Shown: positions 1 to 8,967, counted from the stretch's first letter. The stretch: DNA of 64,000 nucleotides from Vicinamibacterales bacterium (GCA_041394705.1 JAWKHS010000009.1:229234-293233); one strand, 5' to 3'. The notes: a model not told the origin generated them from the letters alone. A program made the numbers and translations.

Positions 1-352
1 GTCCGCTGACGCGCAGGTTCGGGAACTCCGTGAACTGGCGGCGCAGGCTGCCCAGAATCTCGTTCACCTCGGGCCAGTCTTCCCGTCGGACGGCGGGCAG
101 CGAAGCGATGGCGGCCGCCAGGTGCTGGCCCCGCTCGAAGATCTGCCGGTACGCCAGGGCTACGTGGTGGGCCTGGGCGAGCGCGTCCGCCCGCGCCCGT
201 TCGTACGCCTGGTTTCGCTGCTGGTTGAGGTCCAGGGCGAGAAAGGCGCCGAGCGGCACGACCATGATCGCGACGAGTCCGAATACGCGCGTTCGGAGGG
301 AAAAGGACCGCGGGGCGGCCGCTGGCGAACGATGGCTACCAGTCCAGGTCAT
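1..352 (-). CDS. Membrane sensor protein, N-terminal part (cut by left edge)
   Basis: The reading frame is open from an ATG at 352 to the window edge, 117 codons with no stop. After a basic N-terminus there is one hydrophobic segment at about residues 24-41 (VFGLVAIMVVPLGAFLALD). An extracytoplasmic stretch follows, rich in Ala, Arg and Gln (ALAYRQIFERGQHLAAAIAS), which resembles the start of a periplasmic dCache-type sensor domain of histidine kinases or GGDEF proteins. The start lies 6 nt after the stop of the response regulator on the same strand, so the two are probably co-transcribed as a two-component pair. The kinase or output domain is outside the window, so the output type is inferred. 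Confidence 0.65.
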   Translation of the reverse strand, partial: MTWTGSHRSPAAAPRSFSLRTRVFGLVAIMVVPLGAFLALDLNQQRNQAYERARADALAQAHHVALAYRQIFERGQHLAAAIASLPAVRREDWPEVNEILGSLRRQFTEFPNLRVSG

Positions 353-358
353 CCGGCG

Positions 359-1123
359 CTAGCGGTCGGAGAGCAGCAGGCTGAGCAACTCGGCGGTGGA
401 GTGCACCTCGAGCTTCCGGAACACCGACTTCAGGTGGTTCTGCACGGTGTGCGCGCTCAAGTGCCGCCGCTCGGCGATCGCGTCGACGTTCGGCATGTCG
501 ACGAGGTCCCGCACGATCTGCCATTCACGGGCCGTCAGCTCCTCGATGCCCGAGGGCAGGCGCTCAGGGCGGCGCTGGCGCGCCCTGCGCGCCACCTGCG
601 CCTCGTCCACCAGGTCCCGGATCTGATCGAGTTTTCGCCGCAGGTAGACCAGGTCCTGTCCCGCGGGGACGGCCTCCTCAGGGTCGCCGGCGCCTTGCGA
701 GCCCGCGCAGACCAGCATGACCGCCGAGTACAGTTGTTCGGGCTCGACGGGCTTGACCAGGTAGCCGGACGGACGGAGGCGGCTTGCCCTGCGCAGGACG
801 TCGTCGTCGATCGTCGAGGTGACGAACACAGTCGGAAGATCGTAGAGGCGGAGCAGCCACTCGGCTACGTCAACGCCGTCGAGCTCGCCTCCGAGTCCGA
901 CGTCCACCAGCGCCATGTCGATGCGCTCCCGCCGGGAGAGCCGCAGCGCCTCGACGGCGGACGATGCGCACACGCTGAGCCATCCCTTGCTCGCCAGCAG
1001 GCGCGCCATGGCCTCGGACGCGGCGAGGTCGTCTTCGACGATAAGGATCTTCGCCCGTCCCGCCGACCGGCCCAACGCGGCAGCGGCACCGGACGGCCCT
1101 GAGGGGGAGCGAGTCTCGGGCAT
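359..1123 (-). CDS. Response regulator, REC plus LuxR-type HTH
   Basis: 254 aa. The receiver domain covers about residues 24-140, with acidic residues D31 and D32 after ILIVE, probable phospho-acceptor D74 (ALVDVGLGG) and a conserved Lys in the GYLVKPVEP segment. A linker leads to a C-terminal LuxR/GerE helix-turn-helix at about 190-250 (LTAREWQIVRDLV, AHTVQNHLKSVFRKL). This is the layout of NarL/FixJ DNA-binding regulators. The ATG at 1123 is the last Met before the receiver domain; the frame stays open upstream but the sequence there is low-complexity Arg/Pro and looks non-coding. The partner is probably the sensor starting 6 nt downstream. The gene is divergent from the diguanylate cyclase, with a palindrome between them. 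Confidence 0.88.
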   Translation of the reverse strand: MPETRSPSGPSGAAAALGRSAGRAKILIVEDDLAASEAMARLLASKGWLSVCASSAVEALRLSRRERIDMALVDVGLGGELDGVDVAEWLLRLYDLPTVFVTSTIDDDVLRRASRLRPSGYLVKPVEPEQLYSAVMLVCAGSQGAGDPEEAVPAGQDLVYLRRKLDQIRDLVDEAQVARRARQRRPERLPSGIEELTAREWQIVRDLVDMPNVDAIAERRHLSAHTVQNHLKSVFRKLEVHSTAELLSLLLSDR

Positions 1124-1254
1124 CGGAGTGGGGGGAGCCGGAGCGTAGCGTAGCACCACCTTGCGGCGGTGTGCAGGCCGCCGCGGCGGATTGCGCGTCC
1201 GACCGGTGTCTCGGACCGCCAGCGCACCGGCACATGACCCGTAGAGACCACATG

Positions 1255-1274
1255 GCTGACCACCCGTGGTCAGC
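1255..1274. promoter_or_regulatory. 20-bp palindrome in a divergent intergenic region
   Basis: GCTGACCACCCGTGGTCAGC is a perfect inverted repeat, two 9-nt arms around CC. It sits between the response regulator (start 1123) and the diguanylate cyclase (start 1360). Symmetry and position suggest a dimer-binding operator, possibly for the LuxR-type regulator next to it. No second copy was seen in the window. Confidence 0.5.
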
Positions 1275-1359
1275 TCGTGGCATTTCGGCGCGCGGCCGTC
1301 ACGAGGATAGCCGCGGGTCGTCATGCCGCGGCGACCGGGCGCGCCGATACCCCCGGGCA

Positions 1360-2871
1360 ATGGTCCGCACGTCGCAGTCGCCCCGACATCCCCTGGCCAC
1401 CGCGTCCGCGGACTTCGGCCATCTCCTCGAGAGCGTGCCGGACGCCGTCGTGGCGGTCGACGACGACGGGAGGATTCGCCACGTGAACACGCAGGCGGAG
1501 CGCCTGTTCGGGTACGCCCCCGGCGAACTGGTGGGCCAGTCGCTGGAGTCCCTGATTCCAGAGGACGTCCGGTCGCGTCACGCCGACCAGCGACGGCGCT
1601 TCCAGGCGGCACCGCACCTGCGCCGCATGGGAGACACCGATCGGCTGACCGCCCGCCGGCGCGACGGCACGCTCGTTCCGGTCGACATCGGCCTGGGCAG
1701 CCTGGTGGCCTCGGGAGAGCGATGGACCCTGGCCTTCGTGCGCGACCACACGCGGATTCAGGCGCTGCTCGACGGCCTTGGCCAGGCGCGGCGGGAACTC
1801 GAGCAGGAACTGGAACAGCGCCGACAGCTCCGCGCACTGTCCGAACTGCTCCAGCTGCCGGCGGCCAGGGAAGACATCCGCCCCGCGCTGAGCCTGTACC
1901 TCGAGCACCTCTTCCCGGGCACGCGCGGCGCGGTCTTCGTGCTGGACCGGCCCGGCGGGGAGCCGGACCGCCTGGGCGCCTGGGGCGAGGCGCCGGACTC
2001 GTGGGCCGTTGCCGCCACGACGGGATGCGAGGTCGCCCGGGCCGTCCCGCCGTCCACCGGCGCGCACCTGGCGGCGGAGGGGCGCGGCGGGCAACCGGGC
2101 GAGGCGGCAATCAGGGCCGACTGCTGCGCGCCGCTCGTCGCCAATGGAACGGCCCTGGGACTGCTGATCGTCGACCCGACGTCCGGCGATCCCCCCTCTC
2201 CTGATCAGCGTCGCACCATCGCCGCCGTGGCCGACTGGCTCGGTCTGCCCCTGGCCAATCTCCGCCTCCGTGAACGGCTCGAAGACCTGACCTACCGAGA
2301 TCCCCTGACCGGTCTGCACAACCGCCGACACCTGCAGGATGTCCTGGCGCAACGCATCGCCGGCGCGCAGCGCGCTTCGACGTCGTTGGCGCTGGCCGTC
2401 ATCGACCTCGACCACTTCAAGCGCCTGAACGACACGTGGGGGCACGTCGCCGGCGACGACGTACTGCGAGCCTTCGCCGCGATGCTCGCGGGCCGGTTCC
2501 GGGCATCGGACACGATCTGCCGGTACGGCGGCGAGGAGTTCGTCGTGGTGTGCGGCGATTGCTCGGGCGCCGACCTGACGGCGGCCCTCGACGGCGCCCG
2601 CGCCCTCTGGGCGGGCTCCGCGGTCGGGACGCTGGCGGCGACGGCGATCCGATCGACGTTCTCGGCCGGGGTCGCGGCGTTTCCCGAGGACGGCCCCGAC
2701 GGGCAGCACCTGCTCCACGAGGCCGACGCGGCGCTGTACGCGGCCAAGGCGCAGGGGCGAAACCGCGTCGTCGGGCGCCGTCGCTCGCCAGGCGGGCCCC
2801 GGCCAGATCCGACGGACGCCGCATTCCGCCACGAGTCTGCCCTCCCAGGGTCATTCCCGCCGCGGGGGTGA
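1360..2871 (+). CDS. PAS-GAF-GGDEF diguanylate cyclase
   Basis: 503 aa, predicted to make c-di-GMP from two GTP in the cytoplasm. A PAS domain lies at about residues 20-135 (LESVPDAVVAVDDDGRIRHVN). A GAF-like region follows at about 165-310, and a GGDEF domain at about 325-485. The active-site signature is GGEEF at 390-394, a functional variant. The inhibitory I-site RASD is at 381-384 with correct spacing, so product feedback is likely. The ATG at 1360 was chosen because the upstream in-frame extension is Arg-rich and unlike the protein. There is no membrane segment, so this is a soluble sensor. The next gene begins 37 nt downstream and may be co-transcribed. Confidence 0.9.
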   Translation: MVRTSQSPRHPLATASADFGHLLESVPDAVVAVDDDGRIRHVNTQAERLFGYAPGELVGQSLESLIPEDVRSRHADQRRRFQAAPHLRRMGDTDRLTARRRDGTLVPVDIGLGSLVASGERWTLAFVRDHTRIQALLDGLGQARRELEQELEQRRQLRALSELLQLPAAREDIRPALSLYLEHLFPGTRGAVFVLDRPGGEPDRLGAWGEAPDSWAVAATTGCEVARAVPPSTGAHLAAEGRGGQPGEAAIRADCCAPLVANGTALGLLIVDPTSGDPPSPDQRRTIAAVADWLGLPLANLRLRERLEDLTYRDPLTGLHNRRHLQDVLAQRIAGAQRASTSLALAVIDLDHFKRLNDTWGHVAGDDVLRAFAAMLAGRFRASDTICRYGGEEFVVVCGDCSGADLTAALDGARALWAGSAVGTLAATAIRSTFSAGVAAFPEDGPDGQHLLHEADAALYAAKAQGRNRVVGRRRSPGGPRPDPTDAAFRHESALPGSFPPRG

Positions 2872-2908
2872 GGCCGATTATCCTGTCGCAGCCGACGCCC
2901 TCCGAGTC

Positions 2909-4186
2909 ATGCTTCCGACCGTCCTCATCGCCGACGAGAGCCGGGGTACCAGGCAACTCCTGACCCGCCACCTGCGGGCCATGGGATGGCAGACCATCGA
3001 AGCTTCCGACGGCCTGGAGACGCTGGACCGACTCACGGAGCGGGATGCCGACTTCGCCATCGTCGACATGTCGCTCCGCCTGCTGAGCACCCCCGAGGTC
3101 GTGACCGTGTTGCGCCGCTCGCCCAAATATCGCGACCTGCCCGTGGTCGCGATGGGCGCGGCAACGCCCCGTGCCCTGGAGGCGCTGATCGCGCTGGGCA
3201 TCGACGACTTCTTCGTCAAGCCGTTCTCCGCGGACTTCCTGATGGAACGCCTTCGGCGGTTCGCGCCGAAGACGAACGTGCGCGTGCGCGAGACGAAGGC
3301 CCTCGGAGCCGGGCCACCTCCCGCGGACGGCGTAGCGCTGGTGGTCGACGCCGACGCGCAGTTCCGCGACTTCGCGGCAAAGGTGCTGGCGGCACGCTAC
3401 CGCGTGGTGGAGGCGGCATCGGGAGTCGCGGCACTCCGTGCGTGCGGCGGGCAGCGACCGGCCGTCGTGCTCGCCGGATTCGACACGGGCCTGCTGGGGC
3501 CGCCGATGCTCGCCGAGCACTTCGCGAAGCGTCCCGACACCGCGAAGACCGCGGTCGTGCTCGTGCGGTCGCCGTCCGAAGACCTGCCGCCCCCCGGGAT
3601 GTTCACCGCGGTGGTGAACAAGACGTTCGTCATCGAGGACTTCGAACGGCAGTTCGCGCGCGCAATGGGGCGATCGCTGGTCGACGGTTCACCGGCCCTG
3701 ATGGAGGTCCGGCAGGCGGTCGAGGCGGCCACCCAGCAGGCCCTGGGCATGATGGCAGGCTGTGACGTGCACGTGGCAGGACGGGAATCGGCCGCCGACC
3801 TCAGCCTCTGGGCGTGGACGGACATCTCGATCGCCGAGGAGTCGGTCACGGTGCGCATGGCGCTGCGGTCGGACGAGCGGGGCGCCATGTCCATTGCGGC
3901 AGGGCTCCTCGGCATGTCGGCCGACGACCTGGCGCCGGAGGATGGACTGGCGGCGCTCGGCGAGCTGGTGAACGTCATTGCCGGCCGCGTCAAGTCCACC
4001 GCCTGCCGGCCCGGGCGGACCCTGACCTTCGACATCCCCCAGCTTGCGGGCACCGATGCCCCAGCTCCCATCGGCAACGCCGAGGTGTGCCTGCTCTTCG
4101 AACCCACCGACAGCCGATTCCGCCTCGGCGTCGAAGTGGGGATCGCGGGCGACCTTCGCGCCGTCGACCCAGGCAAAGCCGCGTGA
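2909..4186 (+). CDS. REC-REC-CheX-like protein
   Basis: 425 aa. The first receiver domain (1-120) has phospho-acceptor D53 in AIVDMS and a conserved Lys in DDFFVKPFS. A second receiver-like domain (about 140-260) lacks an Asp at the equivalent place (VVLAGFD instead of VxxDx) and looks degenerate. The C-terminal 150 residues carry the CheX/CheC phosphatase signature ExxN within LGELVNVIAGRVKS. Such proteins are expected to remove phosphate from a receiver or couple two phospho-signals. The stop overlaps the GTG start of the following kinase-like gene by 3 nt, so they are translationally coupled and probably partners. Confidence 0.8.
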   Translation: MLPTVLIADESRGTRQLLTRHLRAMGWQTIEASDGLETLDRLTERDADFAIVDMSLRLLSTPEVVTVLRRSPKYRDLPVVAMGAATPRALEALIALGIDDFFVKPFSADFLMERLRRFAPKTNVRVRETKALGAGPPPADGVALVVDADAQFRDFAAKVLAARYRVVEAASGVAALRACGGQRPAVVLAGFDTGLLGPPMLAEHFAKRPDTAKTAVVLVRSPSEDLPPPGMFTAVVNKTFVIEDFERQFARAMGRSLVDGSPALMEVRQAVEAATQQALGMMAGCDVHVAGRESAADLSLWAWTDISIAEESVTVRMALRSDERGAMSIAAGLLGMSADDLAPEDGLAALGELVNVIAGRVKSTACRPGRTLTFDIPQLAGTDAPAPIGNAEVCLLFEPTDSRFRLGVEVGIAGDLRAVDPGKAA

Positions 4187-5406
4187 CGCCACCCGGCGCC
4201 GTGACGTTCTTCCTCGCGGTGGCGGCAGTGGCCGGGTGGGGCGCCTTCGCCGTGGTCCGACGGCGCGCCAGCGGCGCGGGCGACGCGCCGATGGAAGACG
4301 CGGCGCGGTTGGCAGCGCTGCTCGAGGCCACGGGGGACGGCGCGGCGATTCTCGACAGGGACGGGGCCGTGCTCCAGGCGAACGCTGCCTGGGCGACGCT
4401 CCGGCTCCCGACGGTGACGGCCTCGGCGCCCCCGGACGGCTGGGACGTCCGCGACCGGAACGGCCGGCTCCTGGACCGCTCGGCGTGGCCCATCGCGCGG
4501 ATCCTGCGCGGCGAGACCATCACGCGATACGAGCTCCAGCTGACCGCTCCGCACGCGCCCGCTCGCCGGGTCGTCTCCATCAGCGGCGCCGCTCTCCCGA
4601 CGCCATCCGGCGGGCACGCGGGCGCCGTCGTGGTGGTCCGCGATCTCACGAGCGCGCGCGCCGCACTCGGCCAGTCGCGGAGGGCCCGCGAGATCCAGGC
4701 CGTAGGGCTCGCGGCCGCGGGCATCGCGCACGATTTCAACAACACGCTCACCGTGGCCCTGGCCAGCGCGTCGCTGCTGCGACAAGCCGCGGCGGAGCGC
4801 CCGGAACTGCTGCGCGACGCTGACAACCTGACGGCCGCGGCACGACGGTCGTCCGCGCTCACCCGCGTGCTGCTGGTGTTGACGCGCAGGGAGCCTCCGC
4901 GCACCGAGCGGGTCCACCCCGGCGGGAGCGTGCGTGAGCTCGAGCCGATCCTCCGGCGGCTGCTGCCGCCGGCAGCCATCCTCGAGGTCGTGGACCATAC
5001 GGGCGAGGCCGATGTCGTGCTGGGAGATCCGCGCGCACTCCAGCTGTTCCTCATCGGCATCATCGGCGGAGCGCGTCCGTCGGTGCTGCAGGGCGGGTGT
5101 CTGCGTCTCACGTGCGACGCCGGCGAGTTCGTGGAGCCGAAGACGCTGGTCACGGGGAGGTTCGTACGCGTCTCACTCGAGGGACCGACCCCGATGCTGG
5201 ATCACGACGACGCCGGTCCGTGGGGCATCGGCGCGATGCTGCCGGACGTGGCCACGGCGCCGGGCCGAACGGTCTGCCGCACGGAGAGGCAGCCGGACGG
5301 ACGGGCGAGGTTCGATCTGCTCCTGCCCGCCGCACCGGCGGTCGAACCGGCGACAGACCCGCAGGGAGACACGCGAACGCCTGATCCGCGCGGCGCGGTC
5401 CGGTAA
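4183..5406 (+). CDS. Degenerate HDFNN-type histidine kinase
   Basis: 407 aa from a GTG overlapping the previous stop. There is an N-terminal membrane helix (about 6-25), a PAS-like domain (40-150) and a dimerisation/phospho-acceptor helix with the HDFNN motif, H183. The ATPase half is eroded. The N-box position reads IIGGARPSV where active members have xxNARDA, so the catalytic Asn is missing. The segment expected to hold the D-x-G-x-G motif reads VSLEGPTPML. The protein probably cannot bind ATP normally and may act as a phospho-transfer partner or decoy for the REC-REC-CheX protein. That role is inference. Confidence 0.72.
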   Translation: MTPPGAVTFFLAVAAVAGWGAFAVVRRRASGAGDAPMEDAARLAALLEATGDGAAILDRDGAVLQANAAWATLRLPTVTASAPPDGWDVRDRNGRLLDRSAWPIARILRGETITRYELQLTAPHAPARRVVSISGAALPTPSGGHAGAVVVVRDLTSARAALGQSRRAREIQAVGLAAAGIAHDFNNTLTVALASASLLRQAAAERPELLRDADNLTAAARRSSALTRVLLVLTRREPPRTERVHPGGSVRELEPILRRLLPPAAILEVVDHTGEADVVLGDPRALQLFLIGIIGGARPSVLQGGCLRLTCDAGEFVEPKTLVTGRFVRVSLEGPTPMLDHDDAGPWGIGAMLPDVATAPGRTVCRTERQPDGRARFDLLLPAAPAVEPATDPQGDTRTPDPRGAVR

Positions 5407-5531
5407 CCCGCATCGCGACGCGCGCCGCGCGGCGACGCACGACGGCGCAGGAGCCGCTCGGCCTCGGGTGCGCGCGGCTCTTACAGAAGGATTACACCGC
5501 CTGCCGGAGACCGACTCGTACTATTTCCCCC

Positions 5532-6971
5532 ATGCGCATCATCCAGGGCGGCATGGGCGTCGGGATCTCCAGCTGGCGGCTCGCGCGCGCGGTGTCGCGC
5601 CTCGGACACCTCGGCGTCGTCAGCGGCACGGCGCTCGACCAGGTGCTGGCCAGGCGGCTCCAGCAGGGCGATCCGGGCGGCCACGTCCGACGCGCGCTGG
5701 ACCACTTCCCCGTGCCGGCGCTGGCCGAGCACGTCTGGCGCGCCCACTACATCGCCGGCGGCACGACGGGCGCCGAGGCGTACCACGCGCTGGAGATGCC
5801 CTCGGCTACGCCATCGGATGAATGGCTCGCGCGGGTCATCGTGGCGAACTTCGTCGAGGTCTTCCTGGCCCGCGAGGAACACGACCAGCCGGTGGGCATC
5901 AACTACCTCGAGAAGATCCAGGCGCCCCACCTGCCGTCGATGTTCGGCGCGATGCTGGCGGGCGTGGACTACGTGCTGATGGGCGCCGGCATTCCGCTGC
6001 GCGTGCCGGGCGTGCTGGACCGCCTCGCACGACTCGAGCCCGTCACCTACCCGCTGGCGGTGACGGGCGCCGGCCCCGACGGCGTCAGCCTCGAGTTCGA
6101 CCCTCGCGCCTTCGTCGGACACGACGGGCCGCCGCTCACGCGGCCACGCTTCCTGGCCATCGTCGCGTCGGACGTCCTGGCCCAGACGCTCGTGCGCCGG
6201 GCGAGCGGGCACGTGGACGGGTTCATTCTCGAAGGTCCCACCGCGGGCGGCCACAACGCGCCGCCGCGCGGCCCGCTTCGGGTGGACGCGCGAGGGGAGC
6301 CGGTGTACGGGCCACGCGACGAGATCGACCTGGACAAGATCCGGGCACTTGGCCGTCCCTTCTGGCTGGCCGGCGGCGTGGGCAGCGCCGAAGGGCTGCG
6401 CCGCGCCCTCGCGCTCGGCGCCGAGGGCATCCAGGTGGGTACGGCGTTCGCGATGTGCTCCGACTCGGGGCTCCGTGGCGACCTGCGGCACGCACTGCTC
6501 GCCAAGGTCCTCGACGGCTCCACGGACGTGCGAACCAGCCCGGTCGCTTCGCCCACGGGCTTCCCCTTCAAAGTGGCCGCGCTCGACGGGACGCTCTCAG
6601 CCGACGACGTCGTCGACAGCCGTCCGCGCATCTGCGATCTGGGCTACCTCCGCGAGGCGTACAGGACGCCGGACGGCAGCGTCGCGTACCGCTGCCCGGC
6701 CGAGCCCGTGAACCTGTATCTGGCGAAGGGCGGGCGCGAGGAGAGCACCGACGGACGGGTGTGCATCTGCAACGCGCTCATGGCCTCGGCCGGCTTCGCG
6801 CAGGTGCGCGCACGGCGCCACGTCGAACCGCCGATCGTCACGATGGGCGACGACCTGGCAGGCATCCGGCGGTTCCTCCGCCCCGGCGCCCGAGACTACA
6901 CGGCGGCGGACGTCGTGCGCGCGCTGACGGATCCCGGTCTGCCGCCTGTCGCGCTCGCGGCCGGCCCCTGA
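5532..6971 (+). CDS. Nitronate monooxygenase (2-nitropropane dioxygenase family)
   Basis: 479 aa. A flavin-dependent TIM-barrel enzyme expected to oxidise alkyl nitronates with O2. Diagnostic segments are the N-terminal IIQGGMGVGIS, the FMN/phosphate loop GPTAGGHNAPPRG, and PFWLAGGVGSAEGL followed by GAEGIQVGTAFA. It belongs to the longer group (about 470-480 aa) with a Cys-containing C-terminus (VCICNALMASAG) and is related to PfaD-like proteins. It stands alone between the signalling genes and the DsrE gene; no polyketide or fatty-acid synthase gene is nearby, so a PfaD role is unlikely here. Confidence 0.85.
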   Translation: MRIIQGGMGVGISSWRLARAVSRLGHLGVVSGTALDQVLARRLQQGDPGGHVRRALDHFPVPALAEHVWRAHYIAGGTTGAEAYHALEMPSATPSDEWLARVIVANFVEVFLAREEHDQPVGINYLEKIQAPHLPSMFGAMLAGVDYVLMGAGIPLRVPGVLDRLARLEPVTYPLAVTGAGPDGVSLEFDPRAFVGHDGPPLTRPRFLAIVASDVLAQTLVRRASGHVDGFILEGPTAGGHNAPPRGPLRVDARGEPVYGPRDEIDLDKIRALGRPFWLAGGVGSAEGLRRALALGAEGIQVGTAFAMCSDSGLRGDLRHALLAKVLDGSTDVRTSPVASPTGFPFKVAALDGTLSADDVVDSRPRICDLGYLREAYRTPDGSVAYRCPAEPVNLYLAKGGREESTDGRVCICNALMASAGFAQVRARRHVEPPIVTMGDDLAGIRRFLRPGARDYTAADVVRALTDPGLPPVALAAGP

Positions 6972-7024
6972 CCCGGGCCGCGCCGGCCGCATTGGGTGTA
7001 GGGTATGTCGAGAACGGAGGCTCC

Positions 7025-7579
7025 ATGAACCGAAGGACGATGATGACCACCCTCGCCGGCAGCGCGATCGCTGCCGAGTTCGCGGCCCGTGCGGACGCCG
7101 CGCCGGCTCCGGCCGACGCGAAGCCGGTCGCCAGTGCCAACGCCGCCAAGGACTTCCCCGGCGCCAAGGAACTCCCGGACCCGAAGACCGACTACAAGGT
7201 CGTCTTCTCGGTGGGCGCGAAGGTCAAGGACGACGAAGTGCACCCCACGCTGGGCATGATCGGGCTCTACCTGAACACGCTGGCGCAGAACGGCGTGCCA
7301 GCGAAGAACCGCCATATCGCGGCCGTGTTCCATCAGGGCGGCGGCGACGCGGTGTTCACCAACGAGGTCTACAAGGCGCGGCACAACGGCGTCGACAACC
7401 CGAACATCGCCGCGCTGAAGGAACTGCACGAGGCAGGCGTCGAGCTTCGCGTGTGCGGGCAAGGCCTGATGAGCAAGAAGGTCACTCCGTCGCAGCTGCT
7501 GCCGGGCGTCCAGGCCGATCTCTGGGCGATGGTGACGATGGTCAACTTGCAGGGGCGAGGGTACGTCCGGGTCGGCTGA
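7025..7579 (+). CDS. DsrE/DsrF-like sulfur-relay family protein, exported
   Basis: 184 aa. The N-terminus (MNRRTMMTTLAGSAIAAEF) has a twin-Arg and a hydrophobic core ending in ARADA, so it is a probable Tat or Sec export signal. The remainder is a DsrE fold: KVVFSVGAK at the first strand, a central loop with VFHQGGGDAVF, then VELRVCGQGLMSK, whose single Cys (about 150) sits at the usual active-site Cys position. A purine-rich CGGAGG lies just before the ATG. The sulfur-carrier role is a family inference; no dsr or tus genes are nearby. Confidence 0.75.
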   Translation: MNRRTMMTTLAGSAIAAEFAARADAAPAPADAKPVASANAAKDFPGAKELPDPKTDYKVVFSVGAKVKDDEVHPTLGMIGLYLNTLAQNGVPAKNRHIAAVFHQGGGDAVFTNEVYKARHNGVDNPNIAALKELHEAGVELRVCGQGLMSKKVTPSQLLPGVQADLWAMVTMVNLQGRGYVRVG

Positions 7580-7654
7580 CGAGCAGGCGGAGGCAACCCG
7601 TGAGCGAGGCGAACGGCGTCACGGTCGACCCGTGCGCCGACGCCCTCGGGCGCC

Positions 7655-8194
7655 TCACCACCCCGACGTGCCGGACTCGCCCTTGAACGGCCCGACGATG
7701 TCGTCCGTAATCCAGCCGCCGTAGAAGTCGCCTGCCTGCGACCGGACACGCTCGCCGTTCACGAAGCACTCGATCCGGCCGGCGTAGAAGGCGACGAAGT
7801 CCCGGATCGCCGCGAAGGCCGGCAGCGGCGCCGGATAACTCCACGCAACGCGTTCGTGGCGGCCACCTGGCGTGACCACGGTCCAGTAGCCCGCCTGCCC
7901 CTTCCATTCGCAATAGGACGAGCCGGCGGCGGGCACGAGCACGCCAGGCGTCACGTCGGCGGCGGGCAGGTAGAAGGTGGGTGGACTCGCCGTCTCGAGC
8001 ACGCGGACGGCCCGCGTGCTGCGGGCCACCACGAACTCCCCAGCCGTCACGACGACTTCACGCCCGTCGGGCGCGATCCGTGGCGGACGCGGATAGTCCC
8101 AGACCGACTCCTGGCCCGGTCCGGGCTCCACCGCGAACGGCGGGCGCGCCCGGCCCACGTGCAGCCACCCGAACGTCTCGTCGTGCCGGCGCAT
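7655..8194 (-). CDS. DUF427 domain protein
   Basis: 179 aa. It contains the DUF427 fold: VWDYPRPPRI, FVVARSTRAVRVLETASPPTFYLP, then SSYCEWKGQAGYWTV and VAWSYPAPLPAF. The ECFVNGERV segment near the C-terminus is also typical. Members are small stand-alone beta-rich proteins of unknown function. The ATG at 8194 immediately precedes the conserved region; a GTG 5 codons upstream is possible. It converges with the DsrE-like gene and is codirectional with the downstream sigma-factor gene but separated by 140 nt. Confidence 0.82.
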   Translation of the reverse strand: MRRHDETFGWLHVGRARPPFAVEPGPGQESVWDYPRPPRIAPDGREVVVTAGEFVVARSTRAVRVLETASPPTFYLPAADVTPGVLVPAAGSSYCEWKGQAGYWTVVTPGGRHERVAWSYPAPLPAFAAIRDFVAFYAGRIECFVNGERVRSQAGDFYGGWITDDIVGPFKGESGTSGW

Positions 8195-8334
8195 CGTGAC
8201 GGATATGACGCGGCAGCGTGGCCCTCCGTTGCCGGAGGCCCAGGCGCCCGGTCGGGAACGGCATCGGTCCGAACGGATCGTGCGCGGCGGATGGCGCCGG
8301 CAAGGGTGTGGCGAGAGTGCTCGCAACGCGCGGA

Positions 8335-8886
8335 CTACGTCGTCCGGCAGCCGCAGTCGAGGCAGCCGTGCTCGGCGCACGCCCCGCACGTCTCGGTGAG
8401 CCGCTTCCTCAGCGCTCGCCGGGCGCGAAAGACCCGGACGGCCGCGTTGCCCGGGGTCAGGCCCGACTGCCGCGCGTACGCGCCGACGGGCACGCCATCC
8501 AACTCGACCGTCCGAAGGGCATCCGCGTACTCCGGCTTCAACGTCATGGCCAGCCGGGACACACACGCGCAGATCTCCTGCTGCACCTCGGCGGACGGGG
8601 CGTCATGCCCGTCGAGCTCGCGGGCGAACGCCTCGTAGGCTCGACTGGCCGCGCCGCGGCGGCGATACTGGTCGATGGCGGCGTTGCTCAGGGCCCGATA
8701 GAACCACGGCACCACCGCCTCTCCCTCGGGCGCGAGGTCGGGCCGGGCCACGAGCTTCGTGAAGGTGTCCTGCAGCAGGTCCTCGGCCAGGGCCGGATCG
8801 CCGACCTTCCGCTCGAGGTAGCCGAGGAAGGCGGCGCGCGCCGCCAGCAGGGCCTGCAGCGCCACGGTGTCGTCGCGGGCGTCCAT
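8335..8886 (-). CDS. CorE-like ECF sigma factor with C-terminal Cys-rich domain
   Basis: 183 aa RNA-polymerase sigma factor. Region 2 is at about 18-85 (AEDLLQDTFTKL, WFYRALSNAAIDQYRR) and region 4 at about 110-165. Two metal-type features are present: a CxC in the linker (EICACVSRL), and a C-terminal cluster Cys167, Cys170, His173, Cys175, Cys178, Cys180 (CGACAEHGCLDCGC). This is the pattern of CorE-type (ECF44) factors, which sense copper through these cysteines and need no anti-sigma factor; none is encoded beside it. It is divergent from the Cu-ATPase at 8987, its likely target. A second member with the same features starts at 43468. Confidence 0.88.
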   Translation of the reverse strand: MDARDDTVALQALLAARAAFLGYLERKVGDPALAEDLLQDTFTKLVARPDLAPEGEAVVPWFYRALSNAAIDQYRRRGAASRAYEAFARELDGHDAPSAEVQQEICACVSRLAMTLKPEYADALRTVELDGVPVGAYARQSGLTPGNAAVRVFRARRALRKRLTETCGACAEHGCLDCGCRTT

Positions 8887-8940
8887 GTCGGGATTCTACC
8901 GGCCCCGGTCCCACGCGCCCGCCCCGGCAGACGGGCGGGG

Positions 8941-8967
8941 TGTAATGTCGCCGTCGCACGTGCGTTA
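8941..8967 (+). promoter_or_regulatory. Candidate ECF promoter of Cu-ATPase 1
   Basis: TGTAA at 8941-8945 and GCGTTA at 8962-8967 are separated by 16 nt and lie just before a GGAGG (8975-8979) and the ATPase ATG at 8987. The same pair at the same spacing precedes the YHS gene (41199) and the second Cu-ATPase (40942). That conservation suggests -35 and -10 elements read by a CorE-like sigma factor. A CGCACGTGCG palindrome at 8955-8964 overlaps the spacer. The leader would be short (about 14 nt). Confidence 0.55.

Noticed and set aside
122..1102. Long plus-strand open frame opposite the response regulator
   Set aside because: Its translation has no family signal, while the minus strand gives a clear REC-LuxR protein. 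High GC makes long antisense frames common; the same reasoning removed many such frames (for example 1321-2832, 5481-6491, 11423-13771, 35297-37078, 56893-58500).
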